Source: Flavobacterium microcysteis
GTDB taxonomy: Bacteria > Bacteroidota > Bacteroidia > Flavobacteriales > Flavobacteriaceae
Reading direction: 5' to 3'
Length of the DNA stretch: 64,000 nucleotides
NCBI RefSeq assembly: GCF_006385255.1
Contig: NZ_VFJE01000049.1
Location: 1-64,000, forward strand
The translations under genes were made by a program, and so were the position numbers. Of the stretch, positions 53,954-62,283 are shown piece by piece (position 1 is the stretch's first letter; each line of letters opens with the position of its first letter). The notes below the pieces were generated by a model, which saw nothing but the letters and a program-made list of their open reading frames with translations, was not told the DNA's origin and ran no database searches.

Positions 53954-55537
53954 TTAATTAATTAGTGGTAATTTTATAATGAAGGTACTGCCCTTCCCTT
54001 TTTCGCTTTCTACAAATATTTGACCGTTGTGGTCGTCTACTATTCTTTTTACGTAAGCCAAGCCTAAACCGTGACCTTTTACGTTATGCAAATCTCCGGT
54101 ATGTTCTCTATAGAACTTTTCGAAAATTCTTTTTTGTGCCACCTTGCTCATTCCTTGTCCCTGGTCTTTTACTTTGATCAGGATAAAGTCTTTGACATTT
54201 TCAGTATAAATATCAATTATAGGAGCTTCTGGCGAATATTTAATCGCATTGTCTAAAATGTTTACCATTACGTTGGTAAAGTGAACATCATTGACAAGCG
54301 TTGTTGTTCTTGTTGCATTAAAATGCGTTCTTATTGTTCCTTGCCTGTCTTCGATAATCAGATTCACGTGCTCAACTGCATCTTCAACAATTGTCTGCAC
54401 ATCAATTGGATCTTTATTGATTTCAAGTTCTTTTTTCTCCAACTTGGAAATCCTAAGAACATTCTCCACCTGGGCATGCATACGTTTGTTTTCGTCTCGT
54501 ATCATTTGGAGATAACGATGTACTTTTTCCTTATCTTCAATAATCTTTGGATTCTTAATCGCATCCAAAGCCAGGTTTATCGTTGCAATTGGTGTTTTGA
54601 ACTCGTGTGTCATATTATTGATAAAATCCGTCTTGATTTCTGAAATCTGTCGCTGTTTTATCAATTGGTTCAAAGCACTAGCATAGGCAATAATAATAAT
54701 CAGGGTAAATGTGATTGACAAAATTGTAATTCCAATCAAATCTGTAAAAAGGAATTTCTTTTTTTCTGGGAAGCTTACCAACAATTGGTATTTGCTTTTT
54801 CCGTCACTATCTGTCAGGATAGGCGTCTGAAAAGTAGAATTCTTATCAAACTTAAAATTGTCTGATCTGATTTTTGTTGCTAGGCCATCACTGTAAATAC
54901 CAAATTCGAAAGGTGTCTTTACTTCATACTGCTTCAATTCCTGCTGCAACATTTTTTGCAACTTTTCTTTTGAAACCCTATCCTTCAAAGGTTTTGTATC
55001 TGCAATATCTTTATAGAACATATCGAATTGTGCCCTTTCGAGCATTTCGATGTTTCCAGATTTTTCAATTGTTATATCTGGAGTGGTATTTTTCTGGATG
55101 CCAGAATTGTCAATCGGTTTGCCTGAATATATTTCAGTCCGGCGTTTAGAAATAAAATTTTGCGCCTTAACCGAATCTTTTTTCTTATCAAAGAACGTCA
55201 GATTGATATTATAATCCTCTGCAATAATGTTGTTTGAATAAATAATAGTTTCGTTCGTAACTTTGTTCTTCTGCACAAGAACAAAGTCCAGCAATTGGCT
55301 TGGATTTGGGTCTTTTCCAATGCTGTCACGCAAAATGTTATACTGATTTACAATTGTATAAGTTTCCTGCTGCTTTAATTTTTCTGAAACATTCCCTATA
55401 ACTTGCTGTACATGATATTTAAATTGCTCTTCATTATTATTAAATGATGTATTAATCAAATATAACTGAACCAAAATAATTCCTATCAAAGATAGGCTCA
55501 TCAACACAACCAGTAAGCGAAACAATGTCTTATTCAT
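53954..55537 (-). CDS. Sensor histidine kinase (RprX-like)
   Basis: 527 residues from the ATG at 55537 (MNKTLFRLLVVLM), preferred over an ATG six codons upstream. Two membrane helices (about 4-24 and 265-288) frame a periplasmic domain of about 240 residues without a recognisable fold. HisKA (DFINNMTHEFKTPIATINL) and an ATPase domain (NILDNAIKYSPEAP, GLGLAYVKRIVDDH) follow. It is partnered with the adjacent response regulator and lies downstream of coaE. Confidence 0.9.
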   Translation of the reverse strand: MNKTLFRLLVVLMSLSLIGIILVQLYLINTSFNNNEEQFKYHVQQVIGNVSEKLKQQETYTIVNQYNILRDSIGKDPNPSQLLDFVLVQKNKVTNETIIYSNNIIAEDYNINLTFFDKKKDSVKAQNFISKRRTEIYSGKPIDNSGIQKNTTPDITIEKSGNIEMLERAQFDMFYKDIADTKPLKDRVSKEKLQKMLQQELKQYEVKTPFEFGIYSDGLATKIRSDNFKFDKNSTFQTPILTDSDGKSKYQLLVSFPEKKKFLFTDLIGITILSITFTLIIIIAYASALNQLIKQRQISEIKTDFINNMTHEFKTPIATINLALDAIKNPKIIEDKEKVHRYLQMIRDENKRMHAQVENVLRISKLEKKELEINKDPIDVQTIVEDAVEHVNLIIEDRQGTIRTHFNATRTTTLVNDVHFTNVMVNILDNAIKYSPEAPIIDIYTENVKDFILIKVKDQGQGMSKVAQKRIFEKFYREHTGDLHNVKGHGLGLAYVKRIVDDHNGQIFVESEKGKGSTFIIKLPLIN

Positions 55538-55609
55538 CAAAAACAAAATTAACATTTTAACATTTAATCAATGAATACATTAACCAAACATTAACATCTA
55601 ATTGATAAA

Positions 55610-56194
55610 TTATTGATTTCTTAATAGGGTAATTATGTTTTCTGCAGATTGCTTTGCTTTTTCCAAATCGATGTTTTCAATGACATAATCACTAAGGGCT
55701 TTTTTCCTCTCATCATCCCATTGGTGCAGCATACGCTGCTCTACAGCTTCTCTTGTAACGGCATCTCTCTTCATGACTCTTTCTATGCGATATTCTTTTG
55801 GAGCAGTGACCAAAATAATTTTATCACAATCCTTATAGCTTCCGCTTTCGAAGAGAATTGCGGCTTCTTTAACTACTAAAGGATAATTGTCATGCTGTTT
55901 TACCCAATTTTTAAAATGTAGGTACACTTCAGGGTGGATAATACTATTGTATTTTTTGAGTTTTTCAGAGTCTTGAAAAACCAATGCAGCTATTTTCTTC
56001 CTGTCAATTCTTCCATTTTCTAATATATCATTTCCAAAAAGGGCCACTACCTGAGCAATTACCGAATCCGTATCCAGTATTTTTTTTGCTTCTGTATCAG
56101 CAATATAAACCGGGATTCCAAGCGATTCGATATGTTTGGCAATAGAACTTTTCCCACTTCCGATTCCTCCCGTAAGCCCAATGATTTTTGTCAT
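55610..56194 (-). CDS. coaE: Dephospho-CoA kinase
   Basis: 194 residues. P-loop GLTGGIGSGKSSIAKHI, then YIADTEAKKIL and the VVKEAAILFESG core, with the lid region AVEQRMLHQW. It catalyses the last step of coenzyme A synthesis. It sits 11 bases after the glycosyltransferase gene and 72 before the sensor kinase, so all four probably form one transcript. Confidence 0.95.
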   Translation of the reverse strand: MTKIIGLTGGIGSGKSSIAKHIESLGIPVYIADTEAKKILDTDSVIAQVVALFGNDILENGRIDRKKIAALVFQDSEKLKKYNSIIHPEVYLHFKNWVKQHDNYPLVVKEAAILFESGSYKDCDKIILVTAPKEYRIERVMKRDAVTREAVEQRMLHQWDDERKKALSDYVIENIDLEKAKQSAENIITLLRNQ

Positions 56195-56205
56195 GATGAT
56201 AACAT

Positions 56206-57204
56206 TTAATTTTTAAAAAACAGTTCCGGAAATACTTCCTGAGGTTTCTTTTTTAGCAATTTGATATTCCAGAATGACTTCAGGAAACCTGTGCCATAGC
56301 CATAGAATTGCGTCATTACAGCAACAAGGGAAAAAAATCCTATTTTCAGGCTTTTGTTTTGTATAGTTGAAACAATGAAAATGGCTAAAAAATAAAGACC
56401 ATATAAAGCCAAAAAGAGGCTTATTCCTAATACCCAAAATAAGATGGATGCAATGAAACCTATAAGAAACAGTGTTGGAAAGAAAAAAGTAAGTTTGCTG
56501 TATTCCGGATACCAGCTATCTAATATGGGTCTGGCTTTTCCAAACTTATTGACTTGTTTGTAGAATTTTGACCAGTCAATCCTTCTTTTATGATAAACAT
56601 ATGCGTTTGGAAATAATCTAGTCTCAAAATTCATTTTCCAAAGCCTTATAGAAAGATCCGGGTCTTCACCGGGATGGATATTCCCATATCCCTGACTTGC
56701 TTCAAATGCTTTTTTAGATAATCCCATATTGAAACTTCTGGGCTGGAATTTATCTATTTTTTCAGAGCCTCCCCTAATTCCTCCTGTTGTTAGAAAAGAA
56801 GTCATTGAAAAATTTATAGCTTTCTGTATGTCTGAAAAACTATCCAATGCTTTGTCAGGACCTCCGAAACAATCCACATAATTTAATTTCAACGCTTTTT
56901 CTACTTCTGAAAGATAGTCTGGCGGAAGGATACAGTCTGAGTCCAAAATCAAAAAGTAATCGCCTTGGGCTTTTCTCATTCCAAAATTTCTGGAATCGCC
57001 AGGGCCTGAATTTTCTTTAAAATAATACGAAATAGTCAGTTTCTCCTGATATGCATCTGTAATATGCCGACATGGAACAGTCGAACCGTCCTCAACTACA
57101 ACAACTTCATAAGCTTGATCGTATTTTTGTAAAACCAGGCTTTGTAAAAGCTCATCTATTTCGTCCGGCCTGTTATAAACCGGTATTATAAAAGAAAATT
57201 TCAT
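56206..57204 (-). CDS. Family 2 glycosyltransferase
   Basis: 332 residues. GT-A fold with IIPVYNRPDEIDELLQSL, VVVEDGST, and the metal-binding DSDCI (ILDSDCILPPDYLSEVE). The HPGEDPDLSIRLWKM segment contains the acceptor/catalytic ED. Two to three hydrophobic segments near the C-terminus (about 240-300) anchor it in the inner membrane. It probably builds a surface glycan; the sugar is not predictable. Confidence 0.88.
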   Translation of the reverse strand: MKFSFIIPVYNRPDEIDELLQSLVLQKYDQAYEVVVVEDGSTVPCRHITDAYQEKLTISYYFKENSGPGDSRNFGMRKAQGDYFLILDSDCILPPDYLSEVEKALKLNYVDCFGGPDKALDSFSDIQKAINFSMTSFLTTGGIRGGSEKIDKFQPRSFNMGLSKKAFEASQGYGNIHPGEDPDLSIRLWKMNFETRLFPNAYVYHKRRIDWSKFYKQVNKFGKARPILDSWYPEYSKLTFFFPTLFLIGFIASILFWVLGISLFLALYGLYFLAIFIVSTIQNKSLKIGFFSLVAVMTQFYGYGTGFLKSFWNIKLLKKKPQEVFPELFFKN

Positions 57205-57250
57205 ACGGAATTTTAAACTTTAACAAAGATAACTTTTATAAATAAAAAAA

Positions 57251-57269
57251 CCATCCTGTTCAAGGATGG
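57251..57269 (-). terminator. Terminator of the large T9SS protein gene
   Basis: CCATCCT (57251-57257), loop GTTCA, AGGATGG (57263-57269); T-run on the minus strand. Confidence 0.8.
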
Positions 57270-57293
57270 CTTTTATTGCTATTTAAAAATGCA

Positions 57294-60200
57294 TTAGTTT
57301 TTGACAATTTTTACATTTTTCATCAGACTACCTATCGTAGCTTTCAAAATATAGGTTCCTTTTGGCAGTTGTGAAAAATCAAGTTGTTCTTGCATTGTAC
57401 CTACCTTTTTAGAAAAAACTCTTTGTCCTAAAAGATTATAAATTTCTACTGAATTTATGGTTTCTGAAGCAACCAGATTCAGCGTATTTGATACCGGATT
57501 CGGATAGTATTTGAAGTCAATTGTATCAAAATCATCGATACCCAAAAGAATTCCTGCTGTTACGGAAAGCCTCGTACTACTTTCACAACCATTTATGGTC
57601 TGTGAAGCATAATAGGTCACTCCACTCACTAATAATGTTGACAGTGATAAGATATTCCCTCCGGTTTCAGCATCATACCAAATGATATCGCTTCCATTGA
57701 CAATAAAATTGGCTACCGTTTGTCCTGTTAAGAAATCCTGAACCGGAGTACCTGTTGGAGCTGCTACGGTTCCGGTACAGATTATTTGTCCGTGAGAGAA
57801 ATAGCCTGTATAATCAGAAGCCATGATTGGATAATAAGTAGTCAGAGTGCCTGCCGAAACTATTGAAACTGGAGAAAATACGGCATACTCACCATTTGCT
57901 GTTGCTGATTTCAGCATTTTACTATTTGCTGCTATGCTTGCATCAGTAATCCTAACGTTTGCGTTGACTAAATTTGCATTTCCAGCAATAAGGACTGCTT
58001 CCCAACGGTTATTTGATAGTGATGATACATTGGATGGAAAAGTTCCTGAATTTACAGTAAACGCTTCTCCTTTTATCTGCAAAGCACCACCCGAAGTTGA
58101 CGGATCAACATACAACGGCAGGTAGCTTCCGTCTTTTCCAACCGGATAGATTGTCACATTAGAATATGTACCCGCTGCTGTTCTGCCAGAACCAAATGTT
58201 CTTGCCAGAGGCCCATTGATATAAGCTGTGGCAGAACCGCCTGCAATATCACCTGCTGCTGTTGCCGTTCCTACGGTTAGCAAATTGGTATTCGATGTAT
58301 TAATTTTGCCTTCAGTAAGCGTTAAGGTTCCGCTTAGTGATATAGGCGCATTCACGGTTACTCCAGCCGAACTTCCGTTATTGAACACCATGTTTGTAAA
58401 ATTAGCAGTAGGTGAAACGGCTAGGTTTCTTATAATTCCATTATTGTTGAGTTGTTGTAAGTTCAAACTTGGGCCAAAAGCCACTGTTGATTCATTTACA
58501 AATCTTGCATTTGCAAAGAAAAATCCTGTTGTTGATGTGAGTATTCCTCCCGAATTGACTGTTACATTGCCATTTAAATAAACTGTGGATATACGGCATT
58601 CCGCACCATTGTTGATTGTCAGGTTTCCATTAACAGGCACCGGATAAGTGCTCGTCAAATAGCGGTTTGTTCCTTCCGGACCTTCAACGATGACATTTCC
58701 AAAAGGCAAACCGGTTATCGTTGCCCAGCAATTTACTCTAAAACCATTTGTAGCATTTCCGCCAGACTGTGTCGATACACCATCACCAAATCGGATTGTA
58801 TGGTCAGAAGTTACATTTACTGAACCATCAAAAGTCCCATCTATTCTTAAAACATCATTTGCTATTGTTGAAGCATGCGGATCAACTATGGTTAACATTC
58901 CTCCTGTCCAATTCAGGCTTTCAGGTTCTTCTGGGATTATATTGATAATTCGTGTTCCATTAGGTACGCTGGTTGCTGTATTTCCGGAGTTTCCGTCCAC
59001 ATTGATATTTCCTCCACTTTGGGAAAATACCGAACCAAACGATGTAGCAATATTACCATTAACATTCAAAGTTCCAGCAGTGACTTCTAAAACCCCTAAA
59101 ACATTTAGCGAGTTATTATTGTCTGTGCATCCTACTATCAAATCACCTCCTGAGACTGAAAGTTTTCCGCCAAGAGAAATGGTAAGGCCTTTGCATACGT
59201 TTCCAGCAGCGTTTACGCTTATTGTATGGTTAGGCGCAATACTAACTATTTCTGTGCAATTTGGCACATTTCCTTTACTCCAAATAGCAGCATTGTTCCA
59301 GTTACCGCTCGCTATTGAAGAATTAGGCGTATCGGCAAAAGCAATTCCCATATAAAGAGGTGCTTGTGTTAGCTGCACTAATGTCAGTCCGGTTCTCTGT
59401 GCCAATGGAAGATTAGTCCCGTTAAGGTGTGTGCCTTCAATTGGTGCTGTTTCTCTAACAATCCTGTTATTTCCGTTGGAAGTCAAATAAGCATTTTGTC
59501 CAATAAGTGCAACGTTATAAGTTGCTGAAGTAGGAACTGTGCCCGGTGTCGAGAATGCCCAGTTGCCATCATATCTTGAATCAAGCACATAACCGGCATC
59601 GGAAATTGTCGATACTGAGGTTGTCGAAGCATCTACATATTTACATGCTATTTGTCCTCCAACTGTAGGCGTAACACGCTGTACATAGGCAGCTCTGTTT
59701 ATTCCGGCACTGTTGATAAAAGGATATCTTCCTAAAGCGGCTGTTGGCAAGTTTCCAGATGTTAATGCAGTTCCTGTAGCTGTGTTGGCCCACCATCTTG
59801 AGAAAGTTCCGGATATAAATCCTCCTGAAGTGTAAATAAGCGCCCCTATTGCATTATTTCCGGTTCCGGCAGCTACTCCTGTACCCAAAGTCAATGTATT
59901 GTTTCCTAGGGCTACTTTTCCTTTTGTAAAAGTAAGATTACCTCCTACTCTAAGGTCATTAAAATTCCATGTTATTATCCCTGAAGAAGAGTTATTAATG
60001 GTAAGGTTCCTGATAAGATTATTTGTAAACGTACCAGTTCCTCCAACGGTTTGAGGAATACTACCATCAAATGTCAAAATATTATTAACTGCCGTTCCTT
60101 TAGAAAGGTCGACATTTCCATTATTTGTAAAGTTTCTGGAAACTACCAGGCTTTTTCCTGTCGTACCGGCAAAAGCGTCCAAATTACCTCCTGTATTTAC

Positions 60201-61058
60201 CAACAGATTGCCTTTTACAGCAAACGTAGCAGCTGCAGTAGCATAATTCAGCGTTCCGTTTACTGTCAGGTCATTGATTGCTAAATTATTTGTGTTTAGC
60301 GTTACTGTTGTTCCTGTTGAAATTATCGCATTGTCAGCGTTAGTAGGAACTGCATTTATATCCCAGGTAGCTGCTAAATTCCAATTTCCTGACGCTACAG
60401 ACGTAAAGTTTCTAGGCGGGTTGGATATCATTGAAACCTGATCGATTGCCGCTGGCGGATTCACAACATCCAAGATATCGGATTTCCAACTGAAAACCAA
60501 CCTATAAGACATTCCAGGGACAACAGCCATAGAAATATTGGCAGTGCTCCAATTTGTAGAGCTTAATTTATATAACGTACCGATTTGATAGTTTGGCGGT
60601 ATTGGAACTCCAGAAACAGGATTGTAGGATGAAGGCACTAAAAAGGCTTTCATATTATCCCAGTCATTAGCTGCTGTTCCTTCACCTCCAACTTTCCATC
60701 TAAAGGAGATGGCAATTTTGGGCTCATTAGCAGGAACTGCTATTTCCTTATACAAATGGATAACCGAACTTGTCTGTGAATATTGCCAGGTTGTACCTCC
60801 TGTAGAAGAAACAAAAGCACAACGTGTTCCTGCTCCTACGCCTGGAACATTTCCTACATTCCAGCTATCAACAGAAGCATTTACTGCAGTCCATCCGTTA
60901 GAAGCCAATGTATTTCCATTTTCAAATCCTCCGTCAGCAGTCGGACTTATCAAAGTGGTTTGGGAAAAGGTGCTTGTGGAGATTAAAAGCAATAGAAACT
61001 TTAAAAATAGCTTTGTTTTTACTCTTTGAGTGATGGAGCCAAAGTAGTTTTTTTCCAT
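57294..61058 (-). CDS. Large T9SS-sorted surface protein
   Basis: 1254 residues. Signal peptide at about 15-33 (FLLLLISTSTFSQ). The first 200 residues look like a carbohydrate-binding jelly roll (GGFENGNTLASNGWTAVN, AISFRWKVGG). A long beta-helix-like region of Thr/Asn/Gly strands (ITNLTINNSS-like units, NLTVNGTLNYAT) follows. Near the C-terminus is an Ig-like segment (DIIWYDAETGGN, ASQTINGCESS), then a type A sorting domain (FKYYPNPVSNTLNLVASE to NVKIVKN). It is exported by the type IX system and cell-surface attached or released. Possibly an adhesin; no enzymatic motif seen. Confidence 0.8.
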   Translation of the reverse strand: MEKNYFGSITQRVKTKLFLKFLLLLISTSTFSQTTLISPTADGGFENGNTLASNGWTAVNASVDSWNVGNVPGVGAGTRCAFVSSTGGTTWQYSQTSSVIHLYKEIAVPANEPKIAISFRWKVGGEGTAANDWDNMKAFLVPSSYNPVSGVPIPPNYQIGTLYKLSSTNWSTANISMAVVPGMSYRLVFSWKSDILDVVNPPAAIDQVSMISNPPRNFTSVASGNWNLAATWDINAVPTNADNAIISTGTTVTLNTNNLAINDLTVNGTLNYATAAATFAVKGNLLVNTGGNLDAFAGTTGKSLVVSRNFTNNGNVDLSKGTAVNNILTFDGSIPQTVGGTGTFTNNLIRNLTINNSSSGIITWNFNDLRVGGNLTFTKGKVALGNNTLTLGTGVAAGTGNNAIGALIYTSGGFISGTFSRWWANTATGTALTSGNLPTAALGRYPFINSAGINRAAYVQRVTPTVGGQIACKYVDASTTSVSTISDAGYVLDSRYDGNWAFSTPGTVPTSATYNVALIGQNAYLTSNGNNRIVRETAPIEGTHLNGTNLPLAQRTGLTLVQLTQAPLYMGIAFADTPNSSIASGNWNNAAIWSKGNVPNCTEIVSIAPNHTISVNAAGNVCKGLTISLGGKLSVSGGDLIVGCTDNNNSLNVLGVLEVTAGTLNVNGNIATSFGSVFSQSGGNINVDGNSGNTATSVPNGTRIINIIPEEPESLNWTGGMLTIVDPHASTIANDVLRIDGTFDGSVNVTSDHTIRFGDGVSTQSGGNATNGFRVNCWATITGLPFGNVIVEGPEGTNRYLTSTYPVPVNGNLTINNGAECRISTVYLNGNVTVNSGGILTSTTGFFFANARFVNESTVAFGPSLNLQQLNNNGIIRNLAVSPTANFTNMVFNNGSSAGVTVNAPISLSGTLTLTEGKINTSNTNLLTVGTATAAGDIAGGSATAYINGPLARTFGSGRTAAGTYSNVTIYPVGKDGSYLPLYVDPSTSGGALQIKGEAFTVNSGTFPSNVSSLSNNRWEAVLIAGNANLVNANVRITDASIAANSKMLKSATANGEYAVFSPVSIVSAGTLTTYYPIMASDYTGYFSHGQIICTGTVAAPTGTPVQDFLTGQTVANFIVNGSDIIWYDAETGGNILSLSTLLVSGVTYYASQTINGCESSTRLSVTAGILLGIDDFDTIDFKYYPNPVSNTLNLVASETINSVEIYNLLGQRVFSKKVGTMQEQLDFSQLPKGTYILKATIGSLMKNVKIVKN

Positions 61059-61100
61059 AGGTTAATTATTTGGGGTAAAATACTTTACGAAAGTATAAAA

Positions 61101-61124
61101 AAAGCCACCAATAAAGGTGGCTTT
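61101..61124 (-). terminator. Terminator between the two T9SS genes
   Basis: AAAGCCACC (61101-61109), loop AATAAA, GGTGGCTTT (61116-61124); T-rich on the minus strand. Confidence 0.8.
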
Positions 61125-61146
61125 TCATAATATTTTGAAGAATTGA

Positions 61147-62283
61147 TTATTCCTTAACGATTTTCAATGTCTTCACTTGGTTACCTACATTTACTTTAAC
61201 CAAATATGTTCCGCCAGCTAAAGCCGACATATCTACCTGGCTTTCTGTCGCATTGATTTTCTTTGAAAGAACCTGCTGTCCTAATAAATTAAATACGGCA
61301 ACATCAGACATGTTTTCAACATACGATAAATAAAGTGTGTTTTTTACAGGGTTTGGATATACCTTGAAACTTGCATTGTCGAAAGACGTAGTCTTTAGAG
61401 AAGAATCATAGGCAGATATACCAAAAGCTCCCGTATTGTCATTTGAATATTCATAAACTCTCAAATATAATGTCGAACCTGGTGTTTGTCCAGTCAACGA
61501 AACCCTAGAATAAGCATCTGTATCTGCTCCGTCATCATCACAACCCACCTGAACTAAAGAACCACAAGCTCCAGAATATACTGTAACTACAGTATCCAAT
61601 CCGCTTGCTCCCGTGCTTGAATTCCCTGTTTCAATAGTCAGATTGCCACTTGGCGGTACAACTGTTGAGAACCATACATCACCACCAGCATATCCGTTAC
61701 AGTTAACCGGTACAGTTTCATTAGAGCTTGCTGTTGCTCCAGCATTGGTTCCATCAGTAACACTAAAAGTAGCAGTTGGAGTTATAGCTACTGCATTGGC
61801 ACAATTATCATTCACAGGAGGACAAAATAGCTGGTTTTGAGCAGGGCTTACCACAACACAATTTGCATCCTGATTGCTTGCTACCGTAAGAACTACTGAT
61901 GTATTGTTTGGATAAGGACCAAATTGAACATTACCTGTTGCTGTTACTTGTTGTGCCGGACTTGATTGGTTGTCTGTAACCGTCAACGAAGTTGCCGTAC
62001 CCAAGCTTGTTATATTTGCATTAACAAAAAATCCTGCTGAAACAGCGCAGTTTGATGTTCTGTTAAATGTTACTGCTGGAGCTGTACAAGTATTCTCCGT
62101 AATATTTAATGTATACGCAAAGCTTTGTGGTGATGGCCAAGTTGAAAGAACAATATAGTATGTTGTTCCGGCAGTAACAGCAAGTTGATTAATTTCTCTG
62201 TTTCCGCTGCTGCTACCAGAAGCACATGCAATAGCTGCAGTTCCAATGTCATTACAATTTGTATAAACCAAAATCCCGACCAA
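61147..62283 (-). CDS. C-terminal part of a frameshifted T9SS surface protein
   Basis: 378 residues in a frame different from the upstream half. The start shown is an arbitrary in-frame codon at the frame change. Content: end of a domain with LVYTNCNDIGTAA, a short Cys-containing segment, a PPC-like domain beginning PPVNDNCANAVAI and ending YLRVYEYSNDNTGA, then the type A sorting domain (FKVYPNPVKNTLYLSYVEN to LKIVKE). The sense continues exactly from the upstream frame, so one gene was originally present. Confidence 0.75.
   Translation of the reverse strand: MVGILVYTNCNDIGTAAIACASGSSSGNREINQLAVTAGTTYYIVLSTWPSPQSFAYTLNITENTCTAPAVTFNRTSNCAVSAGFFVNANITSLGTATSLTVTDNQSSPAQQVTATGNVQFGPYPNNTSVVLTVASNQDANCVVVSPAQNQLFCPPVNDNCANAVAITPTATFSVTDGTNAGATASSNETVPVNCNGYAGGDVWFSTVVPPSGNLTIETGNSSTGASGLDTVVTVYSGACGSLVQVGCDDDGADTDAYSRVSLTGQTPGSTLYLRVYEYSNDNTGAFGISAYDSSLKTTSFDNASFKVYPNPVKNTLYLSYVENMSDVAVFNLLGQQVLSKKINATESQVDMSALAGGTYLVKVNVGNQVKTLKIVKE

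Noticed and set aside
58228..59355. Plus-strand reading frames in the T9SS gene
   Set aside because: They are antisense shadows of the Thr/Asn/Gly-rich beta-helix region with no start signal or family.
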